Source: Mycobacterium bourgelatii (GTDB lineage Bacteria > Actinomycetota > Actinomycetes > Mycobacteriales > Mycobacteriaceae). From it: 64,000 nucleotides of DNA. The position numbers and the translations under genes were made by a program. The notes beneath the pieces were generated by a model. It searched no databases and had not been told where the DNA came from. It saw only the letters and a list, made by a program, of their open reading frames with translations. The stretch is from contig NZ_BLKZ01000002.1 in assembly GCF_010723575.1 (NCBI RefSeq), forward strand, positions 682,001-746,000, given 5' to 3'. Of this stretch, positions 34,408 through 42,343 are shown one piece after another. Each line of letters opens with the position of its first letter. Position 1 is the stretch's first letter.

Positions 34408-35793
34408 TTAGACGTACCCATCCTCATTGCGCGGCCGTGGACCTGGGAGCTGCAGCAGCAGCCTCGCCCCACCAAGGGGACTGGCGTGCAGGGACGCGGT
34501 GCCGCCGTGCAGTTCGGCCTGCTGGGCTACCAGCGCCAGTCCGAGGCCGGAGCCGGACTGTGATGCGGTGGAACCGCGGGAGAACCGGTCGAAGACGGTG
34601 CTGCGTTCAGCTTCGGGAACGCCGGTGCCGTCGTCATCGATGGCGATCTCTACTCCGTCCCGAGAGCTGTTGGCGGACAGTTGCACTCGCGTGGCGTGCC
34701 CGTGCTTGACCGCGTTGGCGATCGCGTTGTCCACCGCTAGCCGCAGACCGGCGGGTAGGCCCAGCATCAACACCGTGGGTGACGGGAGGAGCGAGACCGA
34801 CAGGTCGGGGTATATCCGCACGGCGTCGTGCGCGGCGCGGTCCAGCAACTCGACGATGTCGACGGGGACGAAGTCGTCGGTGGTGATGGTCTGGTTCTGC
34901 GCCAGCCGTTCCAGCGCCGACAGGGTGGCTTCGATGCGGTTCTGGGTGCGCATCACGTCGGCCAACACCTCATCGCGCTGCTTGGCGGGCAGTTCGAGCG
35001 TGGAAAGCACCTCGAGGTTGGTGCGCATCGCGGTCAGTGGCGTGCGAAGTTCATGGGAGGCCACGGAGGCGAAATCGCGCGCCGTTTCCAGTGCGGCTTT
35101 CGTGCGCTGCTGTTCGTCCCCGATGCGGTTCAACATCCCCTCCACCGCCTCGGCGATCTCCACCGCTTCCCATACCCCGCGAACCTTGACCTCGCCGGGG
35201 TTGGATTGCGCGTTGATCGCGCGTGCCTGCTGCGCCAGCAGCCGGAAGGGATTGATCATGATCAACCACATGGCGCTGCCCACGATGAACGTTCCGACGA
35301 TGACGCTGCCGCAGATGAGCAGCACCCGTAGGTGCAGCTGGTCTATCCGGCGTTCGGCTCCGGCCAGCGGAGCGCCGAGCGCGACGGTCGCCGGACCGGC
35401 GGTGAACGTGCGCACTCGATAGGGGGCACCGTTGATCGTGGTGGTCGCATAGCCGATCGGCAGCGCCGGCAGGACGATGTCGCTGGGCACGGACACGGTC
35501 GAGTTACCCACCCGCACGGTGCGGACCAGGCTGTCGTCGGCGGGAACGGTTTGGTCGGTCGCCGAGCGGGGCGCGCTGAGCAGCAACGTCCGCACGTCGC
35601 CCAGACTGCTGACCGAGTCCAGCCGGCGGTCCAGCTGGCTGTACTGGTCATTGGTGACGCCGATCCAGACCCACGCGCCCAGCGCGATCACCAGCACGAT
35701 GACCGACAGCGCGGCCACGATCACGATGTTGCGCAGGGATACCACCGGCAAGGGCAGGCGCAACAGCCGATACAGCCTGTCGTTGATGGTCAT
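34408..35793 (-). CDS. PrrB-like sensor histidine kinase without an adjacent response regulator
   Basis: A 461-residue membrane kinase: TM1 about 23-46, an extracytoplasmic sensor domain about 47-155, TM2 about 156-180, HAMP about 180-235, the phosphoacceptor H247 in FASVASHELRTPLTAMR, and a HATPase domain with N and G boxes (DNAIANAVKHG, DDDGTGVPEAE, GSGLGLALVAQQAELHGG). The C-terminal half closely follows PrrB of M. tuberculosis (Rv0902c), as I remember it, but the sensor domain differs. In M. tuberculosis prrA is directly upstream of prrB; here the upstream gene is a DUF2236 protein 91 bases away and no response regulator is seen within the window. It is therefore an orphan, probably a paralogue. 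Confidence 0.8.
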   Translation of the reverse strand: MTINDRLYRLLRLPLPVVSLRNIVIVAALSVIVLVIALGAWVWIGVTNDQYSQLDRRLDSVSSLGDVRTLLLSAPRSATDQTVPADDSLVRTVRVGNSTVSVPSDIVLPALPIGYATTTINGAPYRVRTFTAGPATVALGAPLAGAERRIDQLHLRVLLICGSVIVGTFIVGSAMWLIMINPFRLLAQQARAINAQSNPGEVKVRGVWEAVEIAEAVEGMLNRIGDEQQRTKAALETARDFASVASHELRTPLTAMRTNLEVLSTLELPAKQRDEVLADVMRTQNRIEATLSALERLAQNQTITTDDFVPVDIVELLDRAAHDAVRIYPDLSVSLLPSPTVLMLGLPAGLRLAVDNAIANAVKHGHATRVQLSANSSRDGVEIAIDDDGTGVPEAERSTVFDRFSRGSTASQSGSGLGLALVAQQAELHGGTASLHASPLGGARLLLQLPGPRPRNEDGYV

Positions 35794-35884
35794 GACATCG
35801 CCGCAGGGGGTATCACGGGACTTTCGCCGAGCACGATGAGCAACACTAACCTCTGCCGTCCATCCCGACCGCCCGCGCGCTCGC

Positions 35885-36808
35885 TCACGCGGTCCGACCT
35901 GGCTCCAACTCCTGCTCGCTGTGGTGCTCGGGCGGGGTCATGACCCAGCGAATACTGCCCACGAGCACCCTGCCGGCCATCCGCGTCACCGTCGCCTCCA
36001 GCGGGGGAGCGTAGGGAAGCAATAGCGGCAGGCGCGCCCATCTGGGCAGCATCGCAACCGCCGTAGCGGCCAGCACGCCGTAAACGGGCCTGGCCGGCAG
36101 CGGCAACGGGGGAGTCAGCAGCAAGAATCGCGCAGCGTCCCGGGCGGCCGCGGTTCCACGCAGTTCCGGGCGGTAGGCGCGAATGCGCTCTCGAAGTTCG
36201 TGCTCCGTGCGCGGCGGTTCGGGCACGCCGAGCGCCGTAGCCACCACGGCCATGTCCGCCACGTAGCCGTCACGTCCGGCCTTGTCGAGGGGTGCCGCAC
36301 CGTACAACTGGTAGGCGAGCAAGAAGCTGTCCACTTCGGCGATGTGAACCCACTCCAGCAGATGCGGATCCGACGCGTCGTACCACCGGCCGTCCGGCGC
36401 CACGCCATGCACGTAGGTGTGAATGCGCTTGACGTTGTCCACGGCCCGTTGGGCATCGGCAGCGCAACCGAAGGTGGTCTCGGCCAGGAAGGTGCTGGTG
36501 CGCTGTAGCCGTCCCCACGGGTCGCCGCGATAGTCGGAGTGCTCGGCGACTCCGGCCATGGCCAGCGGGTGCAGCGACTGCAGCAGCAGCGCGCGCAGGC
36601 CACCCACAAACATCGACGCGTCCGCGTGCACCTGCCGGATGGGACGGTCTTCGGCGAACCACCGGTCGCCGGGTGCGTGGTGGATGCGCTGACGGTTAGC
36701 GGGTCCCTCGGGCCCAGCCACCATCGAGAACAGCCTGCTGCCCAGGTCGCGCCGCACCGCACCCACTGCTTTCCCAACAGAACCCGGAACAGGCACAGAA
36801 ACGGTCAT
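35885..36808 (-). CDS. Oxygenase MpaB-family protein (DUF2236)
   Basis: A 307-residue DUF2236 protein, a paralogue of the product at 28362-29249. It shows QVHADASMFVGGLRALLLQS followed by LHPLAMAGVAEHSDYRGDPW, then RIHTYVHGVAPDGRWYDASD and the signature DPHLLEWVHIAEVDSFLLAY. A C-terminal hydrophobic segment (about 225-265, VYGVLAATAVAMLPRWARLP) may touch the membrane. It precedes the PrrB-like kinase gene on the same strand by 91 bases and might share its transcript. The ATG 36808 is divergent from the ArsR gene. Confidence 0.75.
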   Translation of the reverse strand: MTVSVPVPGSVGKAVGAVRRDLGSRLFSMVAGPEGPANRQRIHHAPGDRWFAEDRPIRQVHADASMFVGGLRALLLQSLHPLAMAGVAEHSDYRGDPWGRLQRTSTFLAETTFGCAADAQRAVDNVKRIHTYVHGVAPDGRWYDASDPHLLEWVHIAEVDSFLLAYQLYGAAPLDKAGRDGYVADMAVVATALGVPEPPRTEHELRERIRAYRPELRGTAAARDAARFLLLTPPLPLPARPVYGVLAATAVAMLPRWARLPLLLPYAPPLEATVTRMAGRVLVGSIRWVMTPPEHHSEQELEPGRTA

Positions 36809-36864
36809 GCCTCCACGTTACGAGTGGGCCGGACGAAAGATCAGGGCCAAGATCCAAAGATCAG

Positions 36865-36894
36865 TTGACAACATACAACCAAATGGTTGTATGT
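36865..36894 (+). promoter_or_regulatory. Promoter with an embedded palindromic operator for the arsR-type gene
   Basis: TTGACA (36865-36870) is a consensus -35; TTGTAT (36887-36892), 16 bases on, is a likely -10. Between and over it lies a perfect palindrome, ACATACAACCA-AA-TGGTTGTATGT (36871-36894). Binding there would block RNA polymerase, so autoregulation by the downstream ArsR-type protein is predicted. This also argues that the ATG at 36891 is not transcribed and that translation starts at GTG 36903 or 36909. Confidence 0.7.
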
Positions 36895-36902
36895 TTGGGA
36901 TT

Positions 36903-37244
36903 GTGGCGGTGGATCTCGAAGACCGGGCGGACGCTCTGTTCCAGGCGCTTGCCGACCGGACCCGGCGCGACATCATGCGCCGGGTGTTGACCGGCGAACA
37001 CTCGGTTTCCGCGCTCGCCATGAAATACGAGATGAGCTTCGCGGCGGTGCAAAAGCACGTCGTCGTCCTGGAGAAGGCCGGATTGCTCACCAAGCGACGC
37101 AGTGGTCGCGAGCAACTGGCCAGCGGCGACGTGGAGGCAGTGCGTTCGGTGGCAGCAATGTTGGCCGAGTTGGAACAGATTTGGCGCGGTCGCGTCGCGC
37201 GCATCGACGAACTCATCGCAGCCGACTCAACAAAGGAGAACTGA
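36903..37244 (+). CDS. ArsR-family transcriptional regulator
   Basis: A protein of about 113 residues with a winged helix: ADALFQALADRTRRDIMRRV, then SVSALAMKYEMSFAAVQKHV as recognition helix and KAGLLTKRRSGREQLAS as wing. The cysteine/metal sites of metal-sensing ArsR proteins are absent. This is the SdpR/YgaV-like branch commonly paired with AHSA1/SRPBCC proteins. Start choice is explained at the promoter entry. The SRPBCC gene begins three bases after the stop, so both are in one operon controlled by the palindrome. Confidence 0.8.
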   Translation: MAVDLEDRADALFQALADRTRRDIMRRVLTGEHSVSALAMKYEMSFAAVQKHVVVLEKAGLLTKRRSGREQLASGDVEAVRSVAAMLAELEQIWRGRVARIDELIAADSTKEN

Positions 37245-37247
37245 ACC

Positions 37248-37739
37248 GTGCCCGTGACCGACGTTCAACAGGATCTCGACAACCTGACCCTGACCATCAC
37301 CGCCGACTTCGCCGCACCGGTGGAGCGGATCTGGCAGATCTACGCCGACCCGCGTCAACTAGAGAAGGTGTGGGGTCCGCCGGACTGCCCGGCGACCTTC
37401 GTCGACCATGACCTTAGGCCCGGCGGCCGCGCGAACTACTTCATGACCGGTCCCAACGGCGAGAAGTACGCCGGCTTCTGGCGGATCACCGCCGTCGACG
37501 AGCCGAGGAGCTTCTCCTTCGAGGACGGCTTCGCCGATGAGGACTTCAACCCGAACCCGGATCTACCGGTCTCCCAGAACGTCTACACTTTCACCGAGCA
37601 CAATGGCGGCACCCGCGCGATCTTTGTGGGTACCTTCCCGTCCGCCGAAGCGCTGCAGCAGGTGCTGAACATGGGCGTGATCGAGGGCGCCACCGCGGCG
37701 ATCAACCAGATCGACGACTTCGTCGCGGTCGCCTCCTAA
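37248..37739 (+). CDS. SRPBCC/AHSA1-family protein
   Basis: A 163-residue START/Bet v1-like protein: ITADFAAPVERIWQIYADPR, QLEKVWGPPDCPATF, the W-G-P-P signature of ArsR-linked AHSA1 proteins, and a C-terminal helix (EGATAAINQIDDFVAVAS). It makes a hydrophobic pocket, with the ligand unknown. GTG 37248 is preceded by AAAGGAG. It is co-transcribed with the ArsR regulator and presumably binds or acts on the compound the operon responds to. Confidence 0.8.
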   Translation: MPVTDVQQDLDNLTLTITADFAAPVERIWQIYADPRQLEKVWGPPDCPATFVDHDLRPGGRANYFMTGPNGEKYAGFWRITAVDEPRSFSFEDGFADEDFNPNPDLPVSQNVYTFTEHNGGTRAIFVGTFPSAEALQQVLNMGVIEGATAAINQIDDFVAVAS

Positions 37740-37753
37740 GGCACCGCGTAACG

Positions 37754-38686
37754 TTACGCCACAAGCGATTTCGGGGTGTCTACCACCGAGTACTCACTCG
37801 CGTCGCCCTGGATCGCCCGGCTGCGCTCACCGTGTACGTTCACCGGGATGTCGCCGGCAAGCGTGATCCGGTGCATCCGGCGGGGTTGGTCGCCGAAGTC
37901 CGAGACCGCATAGTGCTGGGTGGAGCGGTTGTCCCACACTGCGACGTCGCCGAGTTCCCAGTTCCACCGAATCGTGTTCTCCAGCCGGGTGATTCGGTCC
38001 TGAAAGATGCGGAACAACGCCTGGGACTCGGCGACGTTGACCTCGAGGAACGACTTGACGAATGACCCTAGGAGCAAGGACTTTTCGCCCGACTCCGGGT
38101 GCACCCGCACCACGGGGTGGTGTGTTTCGAAGTGCGTGGAGTGAAATTCGGAAGCGTACTTCAGCAGCGCTTCTGGTGCGACCTGGGCGGCCGCCAGCTG
38201 CGCGGGATCTACTTGGGCGTAGTCGAATGCGTTGTTGTGGACGGCCCAGAGGTTCTCCGCTAGCACCTTCAACGGCTGCGGCAGTTGTTGATACGCAGCC
38301 ACGGTGGACGCCCAGGTGGTGGTGCCGCCGTAGCTGGGCAACTCCACGGCACGCAGGATGGACGCTTTGGGTGGACGGTCGACGAAGGTGACGTCGGTGT
38401 GCCATTGATTCGCACCGCTGCCCCCGATCGCCTCGAGTCGCATCACCTTGCTTCCGTCGAACTTCAGGGTGGGGTGCGGAGTCGTGGGCACGCCCAGGCT
38501 CTCGGCGAATGCGTACTGCGAGTCGTCGTCCAGATGGTGCTGGCCGCGAAAGAACACCACCTTGTGCTCTACTAGCGCCCGATTGACGGCGGCGGCGGTG
38601 TCGGCGTCGAGCGCACCGAGTTGCACACCGTCGATGCGTGCACCGATGTTCTCGCCCAATTTCACTACGCGGATTTCGCTGCTCAT
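37754..38686 (-). CDS. TauD/TfdA-family alpha-ketoglutarate-dependent dioxygenase
   Basis: A 310-residue Fe(II)/2-oxoglutarate dioxygenase. The metal triad is H96 and D98 in WHTDVTF plus H258 in STQHYAV; the 2-oxoglutarate-binding Arg is R269 or R273 in RRMHRITLAGD. The length and the W-x-H-x-D-x-T-F motif match taurine/alkyl-sulfate dioxygenases. It releases sulfite from organosulfur compounds or performs a related hydroxylation. Its 5' flank carries an inverted repeat at 38714-38763. Confidence 0.85.
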   Translation of the reverse strand: MSSEIRVVKLGENIGARIDGVQLGALDADTAAAVNRALVEHKVVFFRGQHHLDDDSQYAFAESLGVPTTPHPTLKFDGSKVMRLEAIGGSGANQWHTDVTFVDRPPKASILRAVELPSYGGTTTWASTVAAYQQLPQPLKVLAENLWAVHNNAFDYAQVDPAQLAAAQVAPEALLKYASEFHSTHFETHHPVVRVHPESGEKSLLLGSFVKSFLEVNVAESQALFRIFQDRITRLENTIRWNWELGDVAVWDNRSTQHYAVSDFGDQPRRMHRITLAGDIPVNVHGERSRAIQGDASEYSVVDTPKSLVA

Positions 38687-38713
38687 GGCGTATGCCTTTC
38701 AGATCTCCCGCAT

Positions 38714-38763
38714 GTAGTCGACTGTGTACATGCGGCCGCAATCGACCGTATACAGATGACTAC
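38714..38763. promoter_or_regulatory. Imperfect inverted repeat upstream of the tauD-like gene
   Basis: GTAGTCGACTGTGTAC (38714-38729) and GTATACAGATGACTAC (38748-38763) are inverted copies with 13 of 16 positions matching, 18 bases apart. Its position, 28-77 bases before the dioxygenase start, suggests an operator; the regulator is unknown. The remaining gap, 38764-38915, shows nothing recognisable. Confidence 0.45.
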
Positions 38764-38915
38764 ACCAGTGCAATGTCTGGTCCGCGCTGCGACCGCGGCC
38801 GACCCCAAGGGTGGCGTGCTTAAGCCGGCAAAACGCGCAGCTCTACCAGCGCTTATCCGGGACACGCGGCTGCGGTTGCGACTCGGACCCGTTGCGATCA
38901 GGTGGAAGAAAATGC

Positions 38916-39815
38916 TCAGGCCAAGACCGCCGTCAGGTAACCAGAGCCGTTGCCGAATGACGCGAGCTCGTCGTCGGGCAATGCGAATCCGTTTGCGGCA
39001 AAAGCGTGTTCGGTAGTCAGCACGTCGACCTGCCAGCCGTGGCCGGCGAGGTACTCGCCGGCCGTGTTGCGATCACCGGTGTAGAACAGCTCGGCCAGGT
39101 TGATGTTGGAACCGATGCGCCGGGACCGCTCGGTGAGCTTCTGCGCCCAGTCCGCCGGGACGCTGCGTAGATCCATGTGTTCGGTGGCAATTCGACTGCC
39201 CGGCGCCGACAAGGCGACGATGTTGTCGAACAAGCGATCCTGCGCCTCGGGCGGCAAGTAGACCAGAAGGCCTTCGGCGATCCAGGCGGTCGGTTGGCCG
39301 GGATCGAATCCTGCACCGTGCAATGCCAGCGGCCAATTGTCACGCAAGTCGATTGCCACGGTGTTGCGTTGTGCGGCGGGTTCGGCGCCGAGGTCGGCCA
39401 ACGTGCGCGTCTTGAAAGCGATGACGTCGGGTTGGTCGACCTCGTAGACGACGGTGCCGACCGGCCACGGCAATCGGTACGCCCGGGTGTCGAGCCCGGA
39501 GGCCAGGATGACGGCTTGGCGGATGCCGGCGTCGGTCGCCTTGATGAAGAAGTCGTCGAAGAACCGTGTGCGTACGGTGATCTGCTCCTTCATCGTCCGA
39601 CGGTTCAGCAGCGGATCGTCAGGATCGCCGATCTCGCCGTCGATCAGCTTGATGAAGGTGTCGATGCCTACCGCACGGACGAGTGGGTCAGCCCAGGGAT
39701 CGTTCAACAATGCGTCGGGACCGTTCGAAGCTATCGCTCGCGATGCGGCGACGGCCGTCGCGGTGGCTCCCACGCTGGACGCGAGGTCCCAACTGTCGTT
39801 GTCGGTGCGGGCCAT
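38916..39815 (-). CDS. Class I SAM-dependent methyltransferase (mycobacterial LCM-type family)
   Basis: A 299-residue member of the family annotated in mycobacteria as putative S-adenosylmethionine-dependent methyltransferase. Signature blocks: DSWDLASSVGATATAVAASR near the N-terminus, RTRFFDDFF, AVILASGLDTRAYRLPW with the SAM-binding loop, VYEVDQPDVIAFK, and WIAEGLLVYLPPEAQDRL. ATG 39815 has GGAGACGG before it. Many paralogues occur per genome; substrates are mostly unknown. It is divergent from the esterase gene. Confidence 0.85.
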   Translation of the reverse strand: MARTDNDSWDLASSVGATATAVAASRAIASNGPDALLNDPWADPLVRAVGIDTFIKLIDGEIGDPDDPLLNRRTMKEQITVRTRFFDDFFIKATDAGIRQAVILASGLDTRAYRLPWPVGTVVYEVDQPDVIAFKTRTLADLGAEPAAQRNTVAIDLRDNWPLALHGAGFDPGQPTAWIAEGLLVYLPPEAQDRLFDNIVALSAPGSRIATEHMDLRSVPADWAQKLTERSRRIGSNINLAELFYTGDRNTAGEYLAGHGWQVDVLTTEHAFAANGFALPDDELASFGNGSGYLTAVLA

Positions 39816-39979
39816 TGGTCCGTCTCCTCTCGGCGGGCAACGAGCGATACTTAGCTCATTTAACTTATCCCCGACTGTACGCCCGGTGCGGTCGCCATAG
39901 CGGCGGTCAGTGGCGGAGTTCACCAAGGCTCGCACTTACCGACGTTGAACCAAATTTATGTTCCGGTCTAGGGTGCCCT

Positions 39980-41110
39980 ATGGCCCGATCGAAGACTCGC
40001 CCCATTGCGGCCACCAACGCGGCACTGCGCATGGGCGTCTTCGTCCTGCCGCGGCTTCCGGATCGGGTGAAACGAGTCCTTGCCGGCGGCAAGCCGATCA
40101 CGATCGATGGGAACACCCTCGATGCCACGGCCCAACTCGTACTGACGGCCCAGCGGCTCACGCGTACCGGCGGGCTGGGCGCATCCGGCGATCCAGCCGT
40201 CGCCCGTGCCCTGATGCGTGATTCGCATGTGGCCATGGCGCCCCGGATTGCCGTCCCCACGACCGACTTTTCGATTCCTGGCCCGGCCGGTGAATTGCGG
40301 ACGAGGCACTACCGGCCGCCGGTCAAGGCTGAGGCGCCGCTGCTTGTCTTTTTCCACGGCGGCGGTTTTGTCGTGGGTGACATCGAATCTCACGACGGGC
40401 TGTGCCGAATGATCTGCCGTGACGCCGCCATCCACGTGTTGTCGGTGGAATACCGGCTGGCGCCCGAGCACAAGGCCCCGGCCGCGGTCGACGACTGCGT
40501 CGCCGCCTATCGGTGGGCGCTCGGCCACGCCGCCGATTTGGGCGCGTCGCGGATCGCGATCGGCGGCGACAGTGCGGGCGGAACCCTGACGGTCCTCGTC
40601 GCACTGCGCAGCCGTGACGAAGGGTTGCCGCAACCCGCGCTGCAGGTGCTGTGGTATCCGGCCGTCGATCTCTCCGGTCAGACCCGATCACGCGAACTGT
40701 TCTCCGACGGATTCTTCATCTCCAAGCAGGAAATCGACTGGTTCACCGACTCGTTCCTTGGCGGGACCGACATAGCAACCGACGACCCGCTGGTATCGCC
40801 GTTGCAAGCCGACCTGGCCGGCCTACCGCCCGCGTTGGTGTTCACCGGCGGGTTCGACCCGCTTCGGGACGAAGGAAACGAATATGCCGCCGCGTTGCGT
40901 CGGGCGGGCATAACCGTGCACCACCGGCAGTTCGATTCGCTTCCGCACGGTTTTGCCAGCCTCGCCCCGTTGGGCGGCGACAGCGCCGACGCGATCGCGG
41001 CGACGATTTCGGCTGTCGGCACTTACCTCTCGGGCCGCTCCTTGGCTGACGACCATCCCCCAGAACCGAGTGGGCTAAGCTCGCGCCGACGCTCCCAATA
41101 CGACGCTTAG
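39980..41110 (+). CDS. HSL-type alpha/beta hydrolase (lipase/esterase)
   Basis: A 376-residue esterase of the hormone-sensitive lipase group. The oxyanion-hole motif HGGG is at 126-129, the nucleophile S198 is in GDSAGG, the Asp is in FDPLRDEG and the His in LPHGFASL. The N-terminal 90 residues form the usual cap. It cleaves short-chain acyl esters. It starts at ATG 39980; the frame extends upstream without similarity. The acyl-CoA dehydrogenase gene begins 12 bases after the stop, suggesting a lipid-degradation operon (39980-43468). Confidence 0.85.
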   Translation: MARSKTRPIAATNAALRMGVFVLPRLPDRVKRVLAGGKPITIDGNTLDATAQLVLTAQRLTRTGGLGASGDPAVARALMRDSHVAMAPRIAVPTTDFSIPGPAGELRTRHYRPPVKAEAPLLVFFHGGGFVVGDIESHDGLCRMICRDAAIHVLSVEYRLAPEHKAPAAVDDCVAAYRWALGHAADLGASRIAIGGDSAGGTLTVLVALRSRDEGLPQPALQVLWYPAVDLSGQTRSRELFSDGFFISKQEIDWFTDSFLGGTDIATDDPLVSPLQADLAGLPPALVFTGGFDPLRDEGNEYAAALRRAGITVHHRQFDSLPHGFASLAPLGGDSADAIAATISAVGTYLSGRSLADDHPPEPSGLSSRRRSQYDA

Positions 41111-41122
41111 ACCGGGAAATTC

Positions 41123-42343
41123 ATGGATCTGCAATGGACGCAGGAAGAGCTGGACTTCCAGACCGAGGTCCGGGAGTTCCTGGAACAGAAGCTCACCCCC
41201 GAACTTCGACGCGCGGGACGGTTGATGACCAGCGTCTACGCCGACCACGAGGCCAGCATGGCCTGGCAGGCGATTCTGCATGAGCGGGGATGGGCGGCGC
41301 CGGCCTGGCCCGTCGAATACGGCGGTTGCGACTGGACCCTGACCCAGCACTACATCTTCACCCGTGAGTCGACCTTGGCTGGTGCGCCATCCCTGTCGCC
41401 GATGGGGATTCGGATGGTCGCGCACGCGATCATCAGGTACGGAACCGACGCCCAGAAGGACTTCTTCCTGCCGCGGATTCTGACCGGCGAGGTGTTCTTC
41501 TGCCAGGGGTACTCCGAACCCGAAGCAGGGTCGGACCTGGCCAACCTGTCCATGTCCGCCGTCTCCGACGGCGACCACTTGGTGTGTACGGGCAGCAAGA
41601 TCTGGACAACCCATGCCGCTGAAGCGAATTGGATATTCGCGCTGGTGCGCACCTCCCGGACGCAGAAGAAGCAGCAGGGCATCACCTTCGTGCTCATCGA
41701 CATGACCTCGCCCGGAATCACGATTCGCCCGCTGGTGATGACATCGGGCGAACAGGTTCAAAACCAGATCTTCTTCGACGAGGTACGGGTACCGAAAGCC
41801 AACGTGCTCGGTGAAATCGACGACGGCTGGACGGTCGCGAAGTATCTCTTGGGCGGCGGTGCGGTCGCGCCGGGTCTGCAAGTGGCCGCAGAGGAAATCG
41901 GCGAAGCGGCAAAGAGCCAACCCGGACCCAACGGGGGAAAGCTCGCCGACGACCGGGCCTTCGTGCGCAAGTTGGCCGATGCACGGATCCGCGCCGAGGT
42001 GTTGGAGATCCTTGAGTACCGAGTGCTCGCCGCGGTGGCGCAAGGCCGCAATCCGGGTGCGGCGTCGTCGATGCTCAAGATTCTGAGTACCGAACTCAGC
42101 CAGGCGCTCACCGAACTCGCGCTGGAGGCGGCCGGGCCGTGGGGCCGCGCCTACCAGCCGCACGCCACGGCCCCGGGCGGGCCCATCGCCGATTTCGAGC
42201 CGCCCGCTGATGGCTACGCCTCGGGGGAGCCGTGGCAGGCCGTGGCGCCGCTGCGCTACTTCAATGACCGGGCCGGCTCAATCTACGCCGGCAGCAACGA
42301 AATTCAGCGAAACATTCTCGCCAAGGCAGCATTGGGGCTGTAA
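41123..42343 (+). CDS. fadE: Acyl-CoA dehydrogenase, first subunit of a FadE pair
   Basis: A 406-residue acyl-CoA dehydrogenase. N-terminal helical domain MDLQWTQEELDFQTEVREFL; FAD-binding strand motif CQGYSEPEAGSDLANLS; KIWTTHAAEANWIFALVRTS; C-terminal IYAGSNEIQRNILAKAALGL. Where the catalytic Glu of MCAD sits (IYEGT) this protein has Ala (IYAGS), as in subunits that work as heterotetramers with a partner. The second FadE gene starts immediately after the stop (42344), consistent with an alpha2beta2 enzyme like those for steroid side chains. The substrate is unknown. Confidence 0.85.
   Translation: MDLQWTQEELDFQTEVREFLEQKLTPELRRAGRLMTSVYADHEASMAWQAILHERGWAAPAWPVEYGGCDWTLTQHYIFTRESTLAGAPSLSPMGIRMVAHAIIRYGTDAQKDFFLPRILTGEVFFCQGYSEPEAGSDLANLSMSAVSDGDHLVCTGSKIWTTHAAEANWIFALVRTSRTQKKQQGITFVLIDMTSPGITIRPLVMTSGEQVQNQIFFDEVRVPKANVLGEIDDGWTVAKYLLGGGAVAPGLQVAAEEIGEAAKSQPGPNGGKLADDRAFVRKLADARIRAEVLEILEYRVLAAVAQGRNPGAASSMLKILSTELSQALTELALEAAGPWGRAYQPHATAPGGPIADFEPPADGYASGEPWQAVAPLRYFNDRAGSIYAGSNEIQRNILAKAALGL

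Noticed and set aside
41075..42163. A 362-codon reverse frame opposite the first fadE
   Set aside because: Shadow frame rich in His, Arg and Gly; the fadE frame carries all family motifs.
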